Assembly: GCA_024760905.1 (NCBI GenBank)
Contig: CM045731.1
Location: 52,573,501-52,637,500, forward strand
Direction of reading: 5' to 3'
Length of the DNA stretch: 64,000 nt
Source: Plotosus lineatus
Lineage: Eukaryota > Chordata > Actinopteri > Siluriformes > Plotosidae
The notes under the pieces: model-generated
Told to the model about the DNA's origin: nothing
The model's database searches: none
Seen by the model: only the letters and a program-made list of their open reading frames with translations
Position numbers and translations under genes: made by a program
In this document: in pieces, positions 42,082 through 52,590 of the stretch
How the letters are laid out: the number at the start of each line of letters is the position of its first letter
Position numbering within the stretch: position 1 is the stretch's first letter

Positions 42082-44897
42082 ATGAGTCTAGGACTGAAAG
42101 TAGGGACTTTGAATATTGGAACTATGACAGGAAAAGGTAGAGAGCTGGCTGACATGATGCAGAGGAGGAAGGTGGACATACTGTGTGTTCAGGAGACCAG
42201 GTGGAAAGGTCGCAAGGCTAGAAGCATAGGAGCAGGGTTTAAGCTGTTTTATCACGGTGTGGATGGGAAGAGAAATGGAGTCGGAGTCATCTTGAAGGAG
42301 GAGTTTGCCAGGAATGTTCTAGAAGTGAAAAGAGTGTCAGACAGAGTGATGAGTCTCAAGTTAGAAATTAAAGGTGTGATGGTCAATGTTGTTAGTGCTT
42401 ATGCCCCACAGACAGGATGTGAGCGAGAAGAGAAGGAGAGATTCTGGAGGGAGTTAGATGAAGTGATGCAGAGTACCCCAGAGGTGAAAGAGTGGTCATT
42501 GGGGCAGACTTCAATGGACATGTTGGTGCAGGAAACAGAGGGGACGAGGAAGTGATGGGTAGGTTTGGTATCCAGGACAGGAGCATGAAGGACAGATGTT
42601 GGTAGATTTTGCAAAAAGGATGGAAATGGCTGTGGTGAATACTTTCTTCCAGAAGAGAGAGGAGCATAGGGTGACTTATAAAAGCGGAGGTAGGAGCACA
42701 CAGGTAGACTACATCTTGTGCAGGCGATGTAATTTAAAGGAAGTCAGTGACTGCAAAGTAGTAGCGGGTGAGAGTGTTGCCAAACAGCATAGGATGGTGG
42801 TGTGCAGGATGATGCTGATGGTGAGGAAGGTGAAGAAGGCAAAGGCAGAGCAGAAGACAAAGTGGTGGAAGTTGAAAAGGAAGAGTGTCGGGTTGTCTTC
42901 AAGGAGGAGTTGAAACAGGCTTTGGGTGGTCAGGAAGTGCTTCCAGATGACTGGACAACTACAGTGAATGTGATCAGGGAGACAGGTAGGAGAATATTTG
43001 GTGTGTCATCTGGAAGAAAAGTAGATAAGGAGACTTGGTGGTGGAATGAGGAAGTGCAGGAGTGTGTACAAAGGAAGAGATTAGCTAAGAAGAAGTGGGA
43101 CATTGAGAAAACCGAAGAGAGTAAACAGGAGTACAGGGAGACACAGCGTAAGGCAAAGGTAGCAGTGTCAAAGGCCAAACAGAGTGCGTTTGATGACTTG
43201 TATGCTCGGCTGGAAAGTAAGGAGGGAGAAAATGATTTATACAGGTTGGCACAGCAGAGAAATAGAGATGGGAAGGACGTGCAGCAAGTTAGATTGATAA
43301 AGGACAGAGAGGGAAATGTATTGACTGATGACAGAAGTGTGCTGGGAAGATGGAAAGAGTACTTTGAAGAGCTGATGAATGAGGAAAATGAGAGAGAAAA
43401 AAGAGTAGAAGAGGTGACTGTTGAGGACCAGGAAGTAGCAAAGATTAGTAAGGGTGAAGTGAGGAGGGCATTGAAGAGGATGAAGAATGGAAAGGCAGTT
43501 GGTCCTGATGACATACCGGTGGAGGTATGGAAGTGTCTAGGAGAGGTAGCAGTAGATTTTCTGACAAGAACATTTAACAAGGTCTTAGAGAGTGAGAGGA
43601 TGCCAGAGGAATGGAGGAGAAGTGTGCTGGTGCCCATTTTTAAGAACAAGGGAGACGTGCAGAGTTGTGGCAACTACAGAGGGATAAAGTTGATGAGCCA
43701 TACGATCAAGTTATGGGAAAGAATAGTGGAAGCTAGACTAAGGGCAGAAGTCAGCATTTGTGAACAACAGTTTGGTTTCATGCCCAGAAAGAGCACCACA
43801 GATGCAGTGTTTGCCTTGAGGATGTTAATGGAGAAGTACAGAGAAGGTCAGACGGAGCTGCATTGTGCCTTTGTGGATCTGGAGAAAGCATATGACAGGG
43901 TGCCGAGAGAAGAACTGTGGTATTGCATGAGGAAGTCTGGAGTGGCAGAGAAGTATGTTAGAGTGGTGCAGGACATGTATGAGAGATGTAAGACAGTGGT
44001 GAGGTGTGCTGTCGGTGTGACAGAAGAGTTCAAGGTGGAGGTGGGACTGCATCAAGGGTCAGCTCTCAGCCCCTTCTTGTTCGCTATGGTGATGGACAGG
44101 CTGACAGACGAGGTTAGACAAGATTCCCCATGGACTATGATGTTTGCAGATGACATTCTAATCTGTAGTGAGAGCAGAGAACAAGTGCAGGAAAATCTAG
44201 AGAGGTGGAGGTATGCCCTGGAAAGGAGGGGAATGAAGATTAGCCTCAGTAAGACAGAGTACATGTGCATGAATGCCAAGGACCAAAGAGGAACGGTGAG
44301 ATTACAGGGAGCAGAGATAAGAAAGGTGGAGGATTTTAAGTACTTAGGCTCAACAATCCAGAGCAATGGCGAGTGTGGAAAAGAGGTCAAGAAGCGTGTG
44401 CAGGCAGGTTGGAATGGTTGGAGAAAAGTGTCGGTGTGATGTGTGATAGGAGGGTATCGGCAAAAATGAAAGGAAAAGTGTACAAAACGGTGTTGAGGCC
44501 AACGATGCTGTATGGGTTAGAAACAGTGGCCCTGGGGAAAAGACAGGAGGCAGAGTTGGAGGTAGCAGAGATGAAAATGTTGAGGTTCTCTTTGGGAGTA
44601 ACGAGGATGGATAGGATTAGGAATGAGTACGTCAGAGGGACAGCACATGTAAGACGTTTTGGAGACAAAGTCAGAGAGGCTAGATTGAGATGGTTTGGAC
44701 ATGTACAGAGGAGGGATAGTGAGTATATTGGTAATAGGATGCTGAGGCTGGAACTACCAGGCAAAAGGCCTAGAGGAAGACCAAAGAGACGATTCATGGA
44801 TGTGGTAAAGGAGGACATGAAGGTCGTTGGTGTAAGAGAAGAAGATGCAAAGGATAGGGTGAGATGGAGGCAGATGATTCGCTGTGGCGACCCCTGA
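42082..44897 (+). pseudogene. RTE LINE endonuclease-reverse transcriptase, frameshifted
   Basis: ATG at 42082 (MSLGLKVGTLNIGTMTGKG) opens an apurinic-endonuclease domain: ILCVQETRWKG with the catalytic Glu, then VNVVSAYAPQ. After a linker comes RT (545-codon frame from 42802) with FVDLEKAYDRVPREELW, HQGSALSPFLFA and MMFADDILICSE. The C-terminus RPRGRPKRRFMD and RCGDP stop is in the frame ending at 44897. Single-base losses near 42476, 42585, 42875 and 44433, judged against the 57275 and 24212 copies, break it into four pieces, and one in the upstream region adds a stop. It is not translatable as one protein. Confidence 0.9.
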
Positions 44898-44938
44898 AGG
44901 GAAAAGCCGAAAGGAAAAGAAGATACATACACACATAA

Positions 44939-45707
44939 ACATATATACATATATATTATATAGATACATAAATAGTATAAAAGTAATATACAATAAAAAT
45001 AAGTATATATAATACTATATACAATATATAATAAGTGTTAAAAACTTTCAGTCTGGAAAACATAAATAATGATTATTCACTAAAGGTGTCGTGGATATTG
45101 CTAAAAATTCCCTAACACAAAAATCTTTGGAACAAAATGCTATCCACCTCACCAGCAACAACTTGTTTCATAGTGTATATTACATGAGAACTGTGGTTGA
45201 GGTGGAAAATTTCCCATTAAAATTTCCATACATTTTCAACAGACATTTTATAAGAATTCAAACCATGGAATTTTGGAAAAATTCGAAATTTATCTCAGAT
45301 TTACAGTAAATTATTATTAATTGTCATATATTCTTAATAATTCTGACATAAATTTACACTTCCAAATTGGACTGAAGCACTTTAAACAAAAATTTCAAGC
45401 TTGAAGTAGACATTTCTTTTGGATTTAATAAGAATACATGAAATTAATGAATAGTAACTGTTAAAAAATTCATGTGGGGAAGGAATTCAGCAGATGTTAA
45501 ATTTAAATCTTGTTGTTCTAGACAAAATATGCTGCAGGATTTGTTTGTTTCATTCTTTATTTGTAAGTTTCCTGTTATAGGTGCACCTACCATTCTGCAA
45601 ATTTCCAGTTTATTTCTTGATCATTAAATTTTTATGGAAGGCTTCTAACTTCAAAAAATGTTAAAACTTTGCGATACCAATGGGAACATAAGTAAGGCTA
45701 AATAAAT

Positions 45708-45712
<5 letters not shown>
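44939..45712. other. No feature recognised (intron 3)
   Basis: AT-rich intronic sequence. Confidence 0.5.

Positions 45713-45785
<73 letters not shown>
45713..45785 (+). repeat. (TA)n microsatellite
   Basis: TA array adjoining a unit R copy. Confidence 0.95.
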
Positions 45786-45792
<7 letters not shown>

Positions 45793-45886
45793 AGGACAAA
45801 GACTTTCTATTGAAACTCCATTTATCACCACAGATCTGTTTCGAGGGGTGGTGAAACCATCCTCTCTCTTCAGGTGATTATAGAAG
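45786..45886 (-). mobile_element. Unit R, distal third missing, inverted
   Basis: From 'AAATAAAAGGACAAAGAC' to 'GGTGATTATAGAAG'. Truncated at the TA array; includes the whole hammerhead region. Confidence 0.85.
45824..45878 (-). ncRNA. Hammerhead-like motif, cleavage site mutated
   Basis: CTGAAGA, GAAA and CAGATCTG are intact, but the residue at the expected cleavage position is G (minus strand TG before GTGAT) instead of A. H17 cannot be G in known hammerheads, so this copy should not cleave. Confidence 0.5.
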
Positions 45887-45887
45887 T

Positions 45888-46908
45888 CTGTCTGTCTGTC
45901 TTCCTTTCTGCTTTTTCCCTTTTACTCGGGAGTCGCCACAGCGAATCATCTGATTCGCACGTTTGATTTGGCAGAGGTTTTTACGTCGGATGCCCTTCCT
46001 GTCACAACCCTTTTTAGCAAGGGACAGAAACACGCTGACGACTTTGCAGCTCCTCTTTACGAAAGTCAGCAATGGTTCTTTTACATGCCTCTCACCATAG
46101 ACCAGTGCTTCTCAAATAGTGGGGCGCGCCCCCCTGGGGGGGCGCGATGGGATGCTGAGGGGGGCGCGTGTGACCCAGGAGAACATGCTTTTTTTCCGCC
46201 GTACTACAAGAAAGTGTAATTGCACATCCACTCCAGTAGTTGGCAGTGGCGCCCTCATTGCCCATTGTGCGCAGCAAGTACAGGTCCCAGCTAAACATTG
46301 AGCAGGAGCTGAGAGTTGCAGTGTCATGCTTCAAACTTCGCTTTGAGAAGCTGTGCGCTGCAAAACGTGCTCATTGTAGCCATTAATCTTGGCTTCCTCA
46401 TTTTGAGAAAAAAAAAAATCAGCACAAATTGTTCTATTTGTTCTTGTTTTGTAGGTTAAAGTGTTTATATATTGTGCTCCTGAGTTAATGTTTCTGAAGT
46501 CAATTTGAATTAATTATTTATTGATTTTATTTTCAGCAGCAAATGGTGTGGTAAGTTTGTCAAAAATGTAACAAGGATATTATTATTTTTAAATTTAAGG
46601 CAAATTGATGCACTTTCTTTTACAGACTAAAAAAATGTTAAAAAAAGTTATTCTTGTAAGTTGAACTATATCTCTTTCTTTTTGTTTTATTTATGTTAAC
46701 AAGGATACGATATAATGAAGAGATATACCTGTAACTATATTATAGAAAAAAGTTATAATTTATAGTTCTTGCGGAAAGTGGGTGGTGGGGGGCGCTAATT
46801 GATTTCTTCTTGCTAGGGGGGGCGTAACAGAAAATAATTGAGAAGCACTGCCATAGACAGTGACAGACATGGCCCGCCTTTGATAACCCAGTTAGCCGCA
46901 CTGGGGGG
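45888..46908 (-). repeat. Composite SINE family C (RTE tail), split by an hAT element
   Basis: Tail, GTCGGATGCCCTTCCTG module and 'GCTCCTCTTTACGAAAGTC' at 45888-46102. It resumes at 46851 with 'CCATAGACAGTGACAGACAT' and stops at 'GTTAGCCGCACTGGGGGG' before the tRNA head. The interruption is the hAT element at 46103. Confidence 0.9.
46103..46850 (+). mobile_element. hAT element, 748 bp, with 8-bp target duplication
   Basis: Ends CAGTGCTTCTCAAATAGTG and ATAATTGAGAAGCACTG are inverted repeats. Perfect direct repeat CCATAGAC flanks it (46095-46102 and 46851-46858). Around 46280-46375 a + strand frame reads RSQLNIEQELRVAV then KLRFEKLCAAKRAH, resembling the C-terminus of ZBED/hAT transposases (from memory). 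Internal deletion derivative, non-autonomous. Confidence 0.92.
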
Positions 46909-46917
46909 TGATATATA

Positions 46918-46945
46918 ATCAGGTGATTATAGAAGAATCTTAGAA
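46918..46945 (-). mobile_element. Unit R, 5'-end stub, inverted
   Basis: ATCAGGTGATTATAGAAG only; faces the complete + unit at 46976 across a 30-bp AT-rich spacer. Confidence 0.6.
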
Positions 46946-46975
46946 TATATCTTAGAATCTTAGAATAATCTATAG

Positions 46976-47154
46976 AATTCTTCTATAATCACCTGAAGAG
47001 AGAGGATGGTTTCACCACCCCTCGAAACAGATCTGTAGTGATAAATGGAGTTTCAATAGAAAGTCTTTGTCCTTTTATTTTTGTTTTTTTTTTTATTTGC
47101 TCTACCAAAAAGTATTGAGCACTCTCCTACGGAAGGATCTACTCAGAAAATCCT
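46976..47154 (+). mobile_element. Unit R, complete
   Basis: From GAATTCTTCTATAATCACC to ACTCAGAAAATCCT, then TA array. Reference copy for the unit. Confidence 0.88.
46988..47042 (+). ncRNA. Hammerhead ribozyme-like motif (core intact)
   Basis: ATCAC (46988-46992), CTGAAGA (46993-46999), stem II with loop TGGTTTCACCA, GAAA (47024-47027), CAGATCTG, TA, GTGAT (47038-47042). Stem I pairs five of five. Stem II pairs GAG/CTC and GG/CC with one A-C mismatch and a bulge, then TGGT/ACCA. Confidence 0.6.
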
Positions 47155-47160
47155 ATATAT

Positions 47161-47200
<40 letters not shown>

Positions 47201-47201
47201 T

Positions 47202-47228
<27 letters not shown>
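47152..47228 (+). repeat. (TA)n(GA)n microsatellite between opposed units
   Basis: TA array followed by (AG)n, joining the distal ends of two unit R copies. Confidence 0.95.
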
Positions 47229-47233
<5 letters not shown>

Positions 47234-47358
47234 TTCTGAGTAGATCCTTCCGTAGGAGAGTGCTCAATACTTTTTGGTAGAGCAAATAACAAAAATAAAA
47301 GGACAGGACAAAGACTTTCTATTGAAACTCCATTTATCACTACAGATCTGTTTCGAGG
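47229..47358 (-). mobile_element. Unit R, truncated inside the ribozyme, inverted
   Basis: Starts GGATTTTCTGAGTAG and stops within the hammerhead at CTGTTTCGAGG. The stem II distal strand and core CTGAAGA are missing. Confidence 0.8.
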
Positions 47359-47369
47359 AACATTTGCAG

Positions 47370-47545
47370 ATTCTTCTATAATCACCTGAAGAGAGAGGAT
47401 GGTTTCACCACCCCTCGAAACAGATCTGTAGTGATAAATGGAGTTTCAATAGAAAGTCTTTGTCCTTTTATTATTATTATTTTTTTTTATTTGCTCTACC
47501 AAAAAGTATTGAGCACTCTCCTACGGAAGGATCTACTCAGAAAAT

Positions 47546-47548
<3 letters not shown>
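47370..47548 (+). mobile_element. Unit R, complete, head-to-head with 47229
   Basis: ATTCTTCTATAATCACC to ACTCAGAAAATCCT, then (TA)n at 47547-47597. An 11-bp filler separates it from the truncated inverted unit. Confidence 0.88.
47381..47435 (+). ncRNA. Hammerhead ribozyme-like motif (core intact)
   Basis: Identical in core and stems to 46988-47042: CTGAAGA at 47386-47392, GAAA at 47417-47420, GTGAT at 47431-47435. Confidence 0.6.

Positions 47549-47597
<49 letters not shown>
47547..47597 (+). repeat. (TA)n microsatellite
   Basis: TA array abutting the distal end of unit R. Confidence 0.95.
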
Positions 47598-47598
<1 letters not shown>

Positions 47599-47714
47599 TT
47601 TTGATGTTTTATTTTTATCATATTAAGTGTTATACTGAATTTGTGGGGTGGACAATAAAACACTGAGTAAGGCAAAATATGATATAAAGTGCCTGATAAT
47701 CAAACCCAAGGTTA

Positions 47715-47935
47715 GGGTTCAAGCCCAACTGTCCATGGTGAGAGGCTGTAAAAGAACCATTGCTGACTTTCAAGAGTAGCTACATAAACGTCAGCGTGTT
47801 TCTGCCCTGCAATGGCATGATGGTGAGCTGCCCAGGGTGTACTCTGCCCTCACCCAGAGTCCATTGAGATGTATGCCCTCCTCCCAATCACCCTAATTAG
47901 AATTAAACTGTACATAAAATGAATGAATAATTAAT
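47715..47935 (+). repeat. SINE family C fragment with L2-type tail
   Basis: Body 'AAAAGAACCATTGCTGACTT' and 'GTCAGCGTGTTTCTGCCCTG', then 'GTGAGCTGCCCAGGGTGTAC' and 'CCCTAATTAGAATTAAAC' with an AATGAATGAAT end. The head is largely missing. Confidence 0.8.
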
Positions 47936-48289
47936 CAATCAAAGTATTATTATTAGCTGAGGCAGAAAACACTGAGACTGAATGATTCCCTATAATACAA
48001 AGCAGCAATTCTATAAGAGATTTAGGATTCATTGAAAATATTTTCAAAGCACACAGTCATGTTGCTATGTTGCGGGTGCCAGTCATGCAATAATTATTTA
48101 ATTGTCTGGAATAATTCAGTTATTCCATGGCAATGATGTAATAACAATAATTATCTGACATTTTTCTACCAATCAGAAATGTAAAAAAATCTTCAATGAA
48201 TAATGATGTCTATTTTTCCAAGTCACCGAACCAATGGGATTGCACCATTCCAATGTTGTATAAACTGGAATGGTATTATGCTAGACAAG

Positions 48290-48555
48290 AGCATGTTCAC
48301 CAGTCCATCACAGGACTGGCACACACACACACACAAATATCTATTCACAGTCACACTCTGATGCAATGTATTTGCCTAATGGGCATGCTTTTGGAGTATG
48401 GGAGGACACCAGTATACCCAGAGGAAACACATGTAAGCACAAGTTGTACATCAAAACGGCACACAGAGACACCATTTCCGAGCTTGAGATTCAAACCCAG
48501 GACAATGTAGCTGTGAGATGGACATACTAACCTCTACGCTATCATGCTGCCCAGT
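48290..48555 (-). repeat. V-SINE-like element, inverted
   Basis: 'CCAGTCCATCACAGGACTGG', (CA)n, 'GGCATGCTTTTGGAGTATGG', 'GATTCAAACCCAGGACAATG' and 'CTACGCTATCATGCTGCCC'. Confidence 0.75.
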
Positions 48556-48708
48556 TTACAATATGAATAATAACCGTTAATTATTCTTTTCTGTTAAAAT
48601 GACCCATGCACCGATATGTCATGTTTTTTTAGCCGCTTGTTATTACATAAAACACACTGTGCCTCAGTGGAGCGTTTTAGTTAAAGTGTGTACGTACTTG
48701 TTTCTCAG

Positions 48709-48822
48709 TGTCGGTCCTCTAAAGGCATGCAGCGTGGCCATTGCTGGTGTGTGGACGAGTTAGGTGACACCCAGCAGCTCAATGCTGGTGAAGATGGCAC
48801 TTTACCGTGCGATGGAGAGTGA
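48709..48822 (+). CDS. igfbp6: igfbp6 exon 4 (thyroglobulin type-1 domain end, stop)
   Basis: Acceptor TTGTTTCTCAG at 48708. Reads CRSSKGMQRGHCWCVDELGD, the defining CxxSxG...CWCVD motif of the IGFBP C-terminal domain, then DTQQLNAGEDGTLPCDGE and TGA at 48820. It keeps phase 0 with exon 3 across an 8-kb intron full of transposons. The six C-domain cysteines are all present across exons 3 and 4. The tail after CWCVD is short and lacks a strong basic nuclear-localisation/heparin cluster, which fits IGFBP-6 rather than IGFBP-3 or -5. Confidence 0.93.
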   Translation, partial: CRSSKGMQRGHCWCVDELGDTQQLNAGEDGTLPCDGE

Positions 48823-48968
48823 GCCAGGGCGCCCTATGCCACCATTCTGAGCCAGGAGGAAGGAGAAGAAGAGAAGGGGAGGGGTGGAAGGGAGACGGAA
48901 GGATGAGGCACTCGTGGTAGATGCTACCTGACCAGGAGACACCAGGGAGAAACCACTCAACACAGGAA

Positions 48969-49024
48969 ACACACACACACACACACACACACCACCACCA
49001 CCACCACTACCACCACCACCACCA
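48969..49024 (+). repeat. (CA)n and (CCA)n tract in igfbp6 3' UTR
   Basis: CA array followed by ACC triplets, 150 bp after the stop codon. Confidence 0.95.
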
Positions 49025-49724
49025 TCCACAGCACCAACTGAAGGCCCATATCACTGCCGTACTTCTCGACGGGTCCTGCAGTGTGTAAGCACAGAGCCAA
49101 CAAGACGCTCTATCACTCCAATACGAGACTGTTTGCCCCTTTTTTCACAGGCTTTGTCGTGTATCTCTGGGTAGGCCATAAATACTGCCAGAGCAGGTGT
49201 GAGTGCTATTTTTCTCTCTGCCTCTCCTGACATCCCCTCTCCCTCTCTCCAAAGATACACTGACTAAATAATATGTATGAGAGCAAAGTATGCCTTTACA
49301 TTTAATTTATTCCTGAGTATTATTGCATTTCCTTGGAGACTTTCATGAAATTCATGTAAACAAGACATCAACAATACCGTATGTGCACAAACATGATTTA
49401 AGAAAGCATTCAGTACTTTCTGTTGTTACAGTCTGAGCATTAATACACAACATCTGTACATATTTTTTTGTGGTTGCCATTGGGTGATAGGTTCTTCAAA
49501 GCTGATGGCTATTACTCTATTTCAAAAAGGCATATTTTTATATACTTAAATATAATATTTTATATATAGATTGATGCTTTATTTAAGAAACTACAGTACC
49601 ATGTATTTTTATATTGTCAAGGTTGTATTTTTTTTTCTTTCTTCCTTTTCATTGTCAAGTATAATTTTGCTAATTTCTGAAAGTCAACACCAGGTTTGAT
49701 GGCACATTTAAGGAATAACTAATT

Positions 49725-49730
49725 AATAAA
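49725..49730 (+). terminator. igfbp6: Possible igfbp6 polyadenylation signal
   Basis: First clear AATAAA downstream of the stop at 48822; would give a 3' UTR of about 0.9 kb. No transcript evidence. Confidence 0.4.
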
Positions 49731-49835
49731 AAAGGCTATGTAATGCCCCCTTCAGATATACTGTACTATTATATATGTCTTAGTGACCATTCTTTTAATT
49801 CCTGATGTTTAATATTTATGTTGATAATTCAGAAT

Positions 49836-49877
<42 letters not shown>

Positions 49878-50035
49878 TATCTATCTTCCTTTCGGCTTTT
49901 TCCCTTTTACTCAGGAGTCGCCACAGCGAATCATCTGATTCGCACGTTTGATTTGGCAGAGGTTTTTACGTCGGATGCCCTTCCTGTCACAACCCTTTTT
50001 AGCAAGGGACAGAAAGACACTGACGACTTTGCAGC
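49878..50035 (-). repeat. Composite SINE family C, 5'-truncated, inverted
   Basis: RTE-type tail complement 'TTCCTTTCGGCTTTTTCCC', GTCGGATGCCCTTCCTG module, ending in the body at 'GACGACTTTGCAGCC'. Confidence 0.9.
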
Positions 50036-50091
50036 CTATATATACCAGCCTATATATACCATAAGTTCTTTGCTCATGTTTCTTCCATATA

Positions 50092-51624
50092 CTAGTCCTT
50101 CTAAAAAAATTAGCATATTGTGATAAAGTTCATTATTTTCTGTAATGTACTGATAAAAATTTCATATATTTTAGATTCATTGCACCCCAACTGAAATAGT
50201 TCAGGTCTTTTATTGTTTTAATACTGATGATTTTGGCATACAGCTCATGAAAACCCAAAATTCCTATCTCAAAAAATTAGCATATTTCATCCGACCAATA
50301 AAAAAAAGTGTTTTTAATACAAAAAAAGTCAACCTTCAAATAATTATGTTCAGTTATGCACTCAATACTTGGTCAGGAATCCTTTTGCAGAAATGACTGC
50401 TTCAATGCGGCATGGCATGGAGGCAATCAGCCTGTGGCACTGCTGAGGTGTTACGGAGGCCCAGGATGCTTCGATAGCGGCCTTAAGCTCATCCACAGTG
50501 TTGGGTCTGGTGTCTCTCAACTTTCTCTTCACAATATCCCACAGATAGGGTTCAGGTCAGGAGAGTTGGCAGGCCAATTGAACACAGTAATACCATGGTC
50601 AGTAAACCATTTACCAGTGGTTTTGGCACTGTGAGCAGGTGCCAGGTCGTGCTGAAAAATGAACATCTTCATCTCCATAAAGCTTTTCAGCAGATGGAAG
50701 CATGAAGTGCTCCAAAATCTCCTGATAGCGAGCTGCATTGACCCTGCCCTTGATAAAACACAGTGGACCAACACCAGCAGCTGACATGGCACCCCAGACC
50801 ATCACTGACTGTGGGTACTTGACACTGGACTTCAGGCATTTTGGCATTTCCTTCTCCCCAGTCTTCCTCCAGACTCTGGCACCTTGATTTCCGAATGACA
50901 TGCAAAATTTGCTTTCATCCGAAAAAAGTACTTTGGACCACTGAGCAACAGTCCAGTGCAGCTTCTCTGTGGCCCAGGTCAGGCGCTTCTGCCACTGTTT
51001 CTGGTTCAAAAGTGGCTTGACCTGGGGAATGCGGCACCTGTAGCCCAGTCCACTGCTTCCACAGGTCCCCCAAAGTCTGGAATCGGCCCTTCTCCACAAT
51101 CTTCCTCAGGGTCCGGTCACCTCTTCTGGTTGTGCATCACTTGTTCCTTCCCACAGTCGTCCCACTGAGGTGCCTTGATACAGCACTCTGGGAACAGCCT
51201 ATTCGCTCAGAGATTTCTTTCTGTGTCTTACCCTCTTGCTTGAGGGTGTCAATGATGGCCTTCTGGACAGCAGTCAGGTCGGCAGTCTTCCCCATGATTG
51301 CGGTTTTGAGTAATGAACCAGGCTGGGAGTTTTTAAAAGCCTCAGGAATCTTTTGCAGGTGTTTAGAGTTAATTGGTTGATTCAGATGATTCGGTTAATA
51401 GCTCGTTTAGACTACCTGAACATGATACGATAATTTTTTGAGATTGGAATTTTTGCCTTTCATGAGCTGTATGCCAGAATCATCAGTATTAAAACAATAA
51501 AAGACCTGAACTATTTCAGTTGGGGTGCAATGAATCTAAAATATATGAAAGTTTAATTTTTATCAGTACATTACAGAAAATAATGAACTTTATCACAATA
51601 TGCTCATTTTTTGAGAAGGACTAG
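50092..51624 (-). mobile_element. Complete Tc1-like transposon, 1533 bp
   Basis: Ends CTAGTCCTTCT and AGAAGGACTAG, each bordered by TA (50090-50091 and 51625-51626). Terminal inverted repeats extend about 200 bp, with inner repeats (CAAAAAATTAGCATATT near 50270; AATTTTTTGAGATTGG near 51432), the IR/DR arrangement of Tc1-like elements. Carries one defective transposase on the minus strand. Confidence 0.93.
50362..51295 (-). pseudogene. Tc1-like transposase, inactivated
   Basis: ATG at 51295 starts MGKTADLTAVQKAIIDTLKQ, with the HTH continuing KEISERIGCSQSAVSRHLSG. A stop follows at about codon 53. The catalytic domain reappears as WTVAQWSKVLFSDESKF (first Asp) and, after another frame slip, APAHSAKTTGKWF (second Asp region). 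WPANSPDLNPI is followed directly by the sequence after the expected catalytic Glu; about 8 bp are missing, so the third DDE residue and the frame are lost. The family C-terminus ends near 50362. Confidence 0.9.
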
Positions 51625-51626
51625 TA

Positions 51627-51628
51627 TG

Positions 51629-51695
<67 letters not shown>

Positions 51696-51755
51696 ATGTG
51701 CATGTGTGTCTGTATATATATATATAGATATATATATATCTATATATATATAGTT
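51627..51755 (+). repeat. (TA)n-rich microsatellite
   Basis: TA arrays with GTATGT interruptions; a (GT)n lies further on at 51863-51905. Confidence 0.95.
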
Positions 51756-51872
51756 ATTGCCCAAAAAGAGAAATGTTTATTTTCTCACTTCAAAATAGAT
51801 CAAGAGGTGAAAATGCTGAAAATGAAAGTGCACAAAAATTTCATACTTCTCTTGTTTTGTGTGTATGTGTGC

Positions 51873-51906
<34 letters not shown>

Positions 51907-52264
51907 CAGAGATCACAGTATTCTGTGCAAAGATAGAAAGTCCAAGAACCTTAAGAAAATAAAGAACAAAAAAGCTATATTACTATTAAAAGTGACCATG
52001 TACTGCGTGTTCCTTGAACGCTTCTTTAAAAGCAAACTAAATAGTACCAGACAAAATGCTAGATCCATTTGGTGCAGAATTAAAAAGACAATAAATAACC
52101 ACGTTCAGACTCCAACACCTGTTGGAAAGTGTTGGTGTACTCCATTTTGTTTCAATGATCACAGGTTTTCTCATCAATGATGAAAAGTGTATTTCTTTTT
52201 ATACACTTTTATGAGTTTCTACTTTGGGGCCTGTACTTTCAATATTCATCTTTATTATGGTCAC

Positions 52265-52550
52265 ATGAGTCTGAAGAGTACTCACCTGACTATATGCAAG
52301 GCGAGGTACAATTGAACAGGGCACCAGACCATCACACTGTTAATACAGTACATACAACCATTAACACTCACATTCATGCCTTGCGATCAGTAATACACGA
52401 TTAGCTTAACGTGCATGACTTAGAACTGTGGGAGGAAACTGGTGCACCTAGAGGAAACCTACGCGGGGGCATGCAAACTAAAACCCCCGACTCTTGAGTT
52501 TGGAACTAGAAGCCGGGACTTTCTTGCTGTGCTCTTGCTTCTATGCCATC
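52265..52550 (-). repeat. V-SINE-like element, inverted, degenerate
   Basis: 'GAACAGGGCACCAGACCATC', 'ACTGTGGGAGGAAACTGGTG' and 'GGGGGCATGCAAACTAAAAC' with a weak inverted head near 52540. Confidence 0.6.
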
Positions 52551-52590
52551 ATTAAAAACTTTTTACACACTGATTTATTATACTCATGGA

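Larger units (their letters stand above)
41681..44922 (+). mobile_element. RTE LINE, near full length, in igfbp6 intron 3
   Basis: Flanked by a perfect 16-bp duplication ATACATACACACATAA (41665-41680 and 44923-44938). Starts with 7 copies of a TGCAGCCGTGAGGGG monomer, then a GC-rich 5' region, an endonuclease-RT frame and the family 3' tail. Length 3242 bp. Perfect target repeats suggest a fairly recent insertion, in the same direction as the gene. Confidence 0.93.

Noticed and set aside
42930..43673. 247-codon minus-strand open frame
   Set aside because: Antisense of the RTE LINE in igfbp6 intron 3.
51630..51962. 110-codon open frame next to the Tc1 element
   Set aside because: Product of TA and GT microsatellites.
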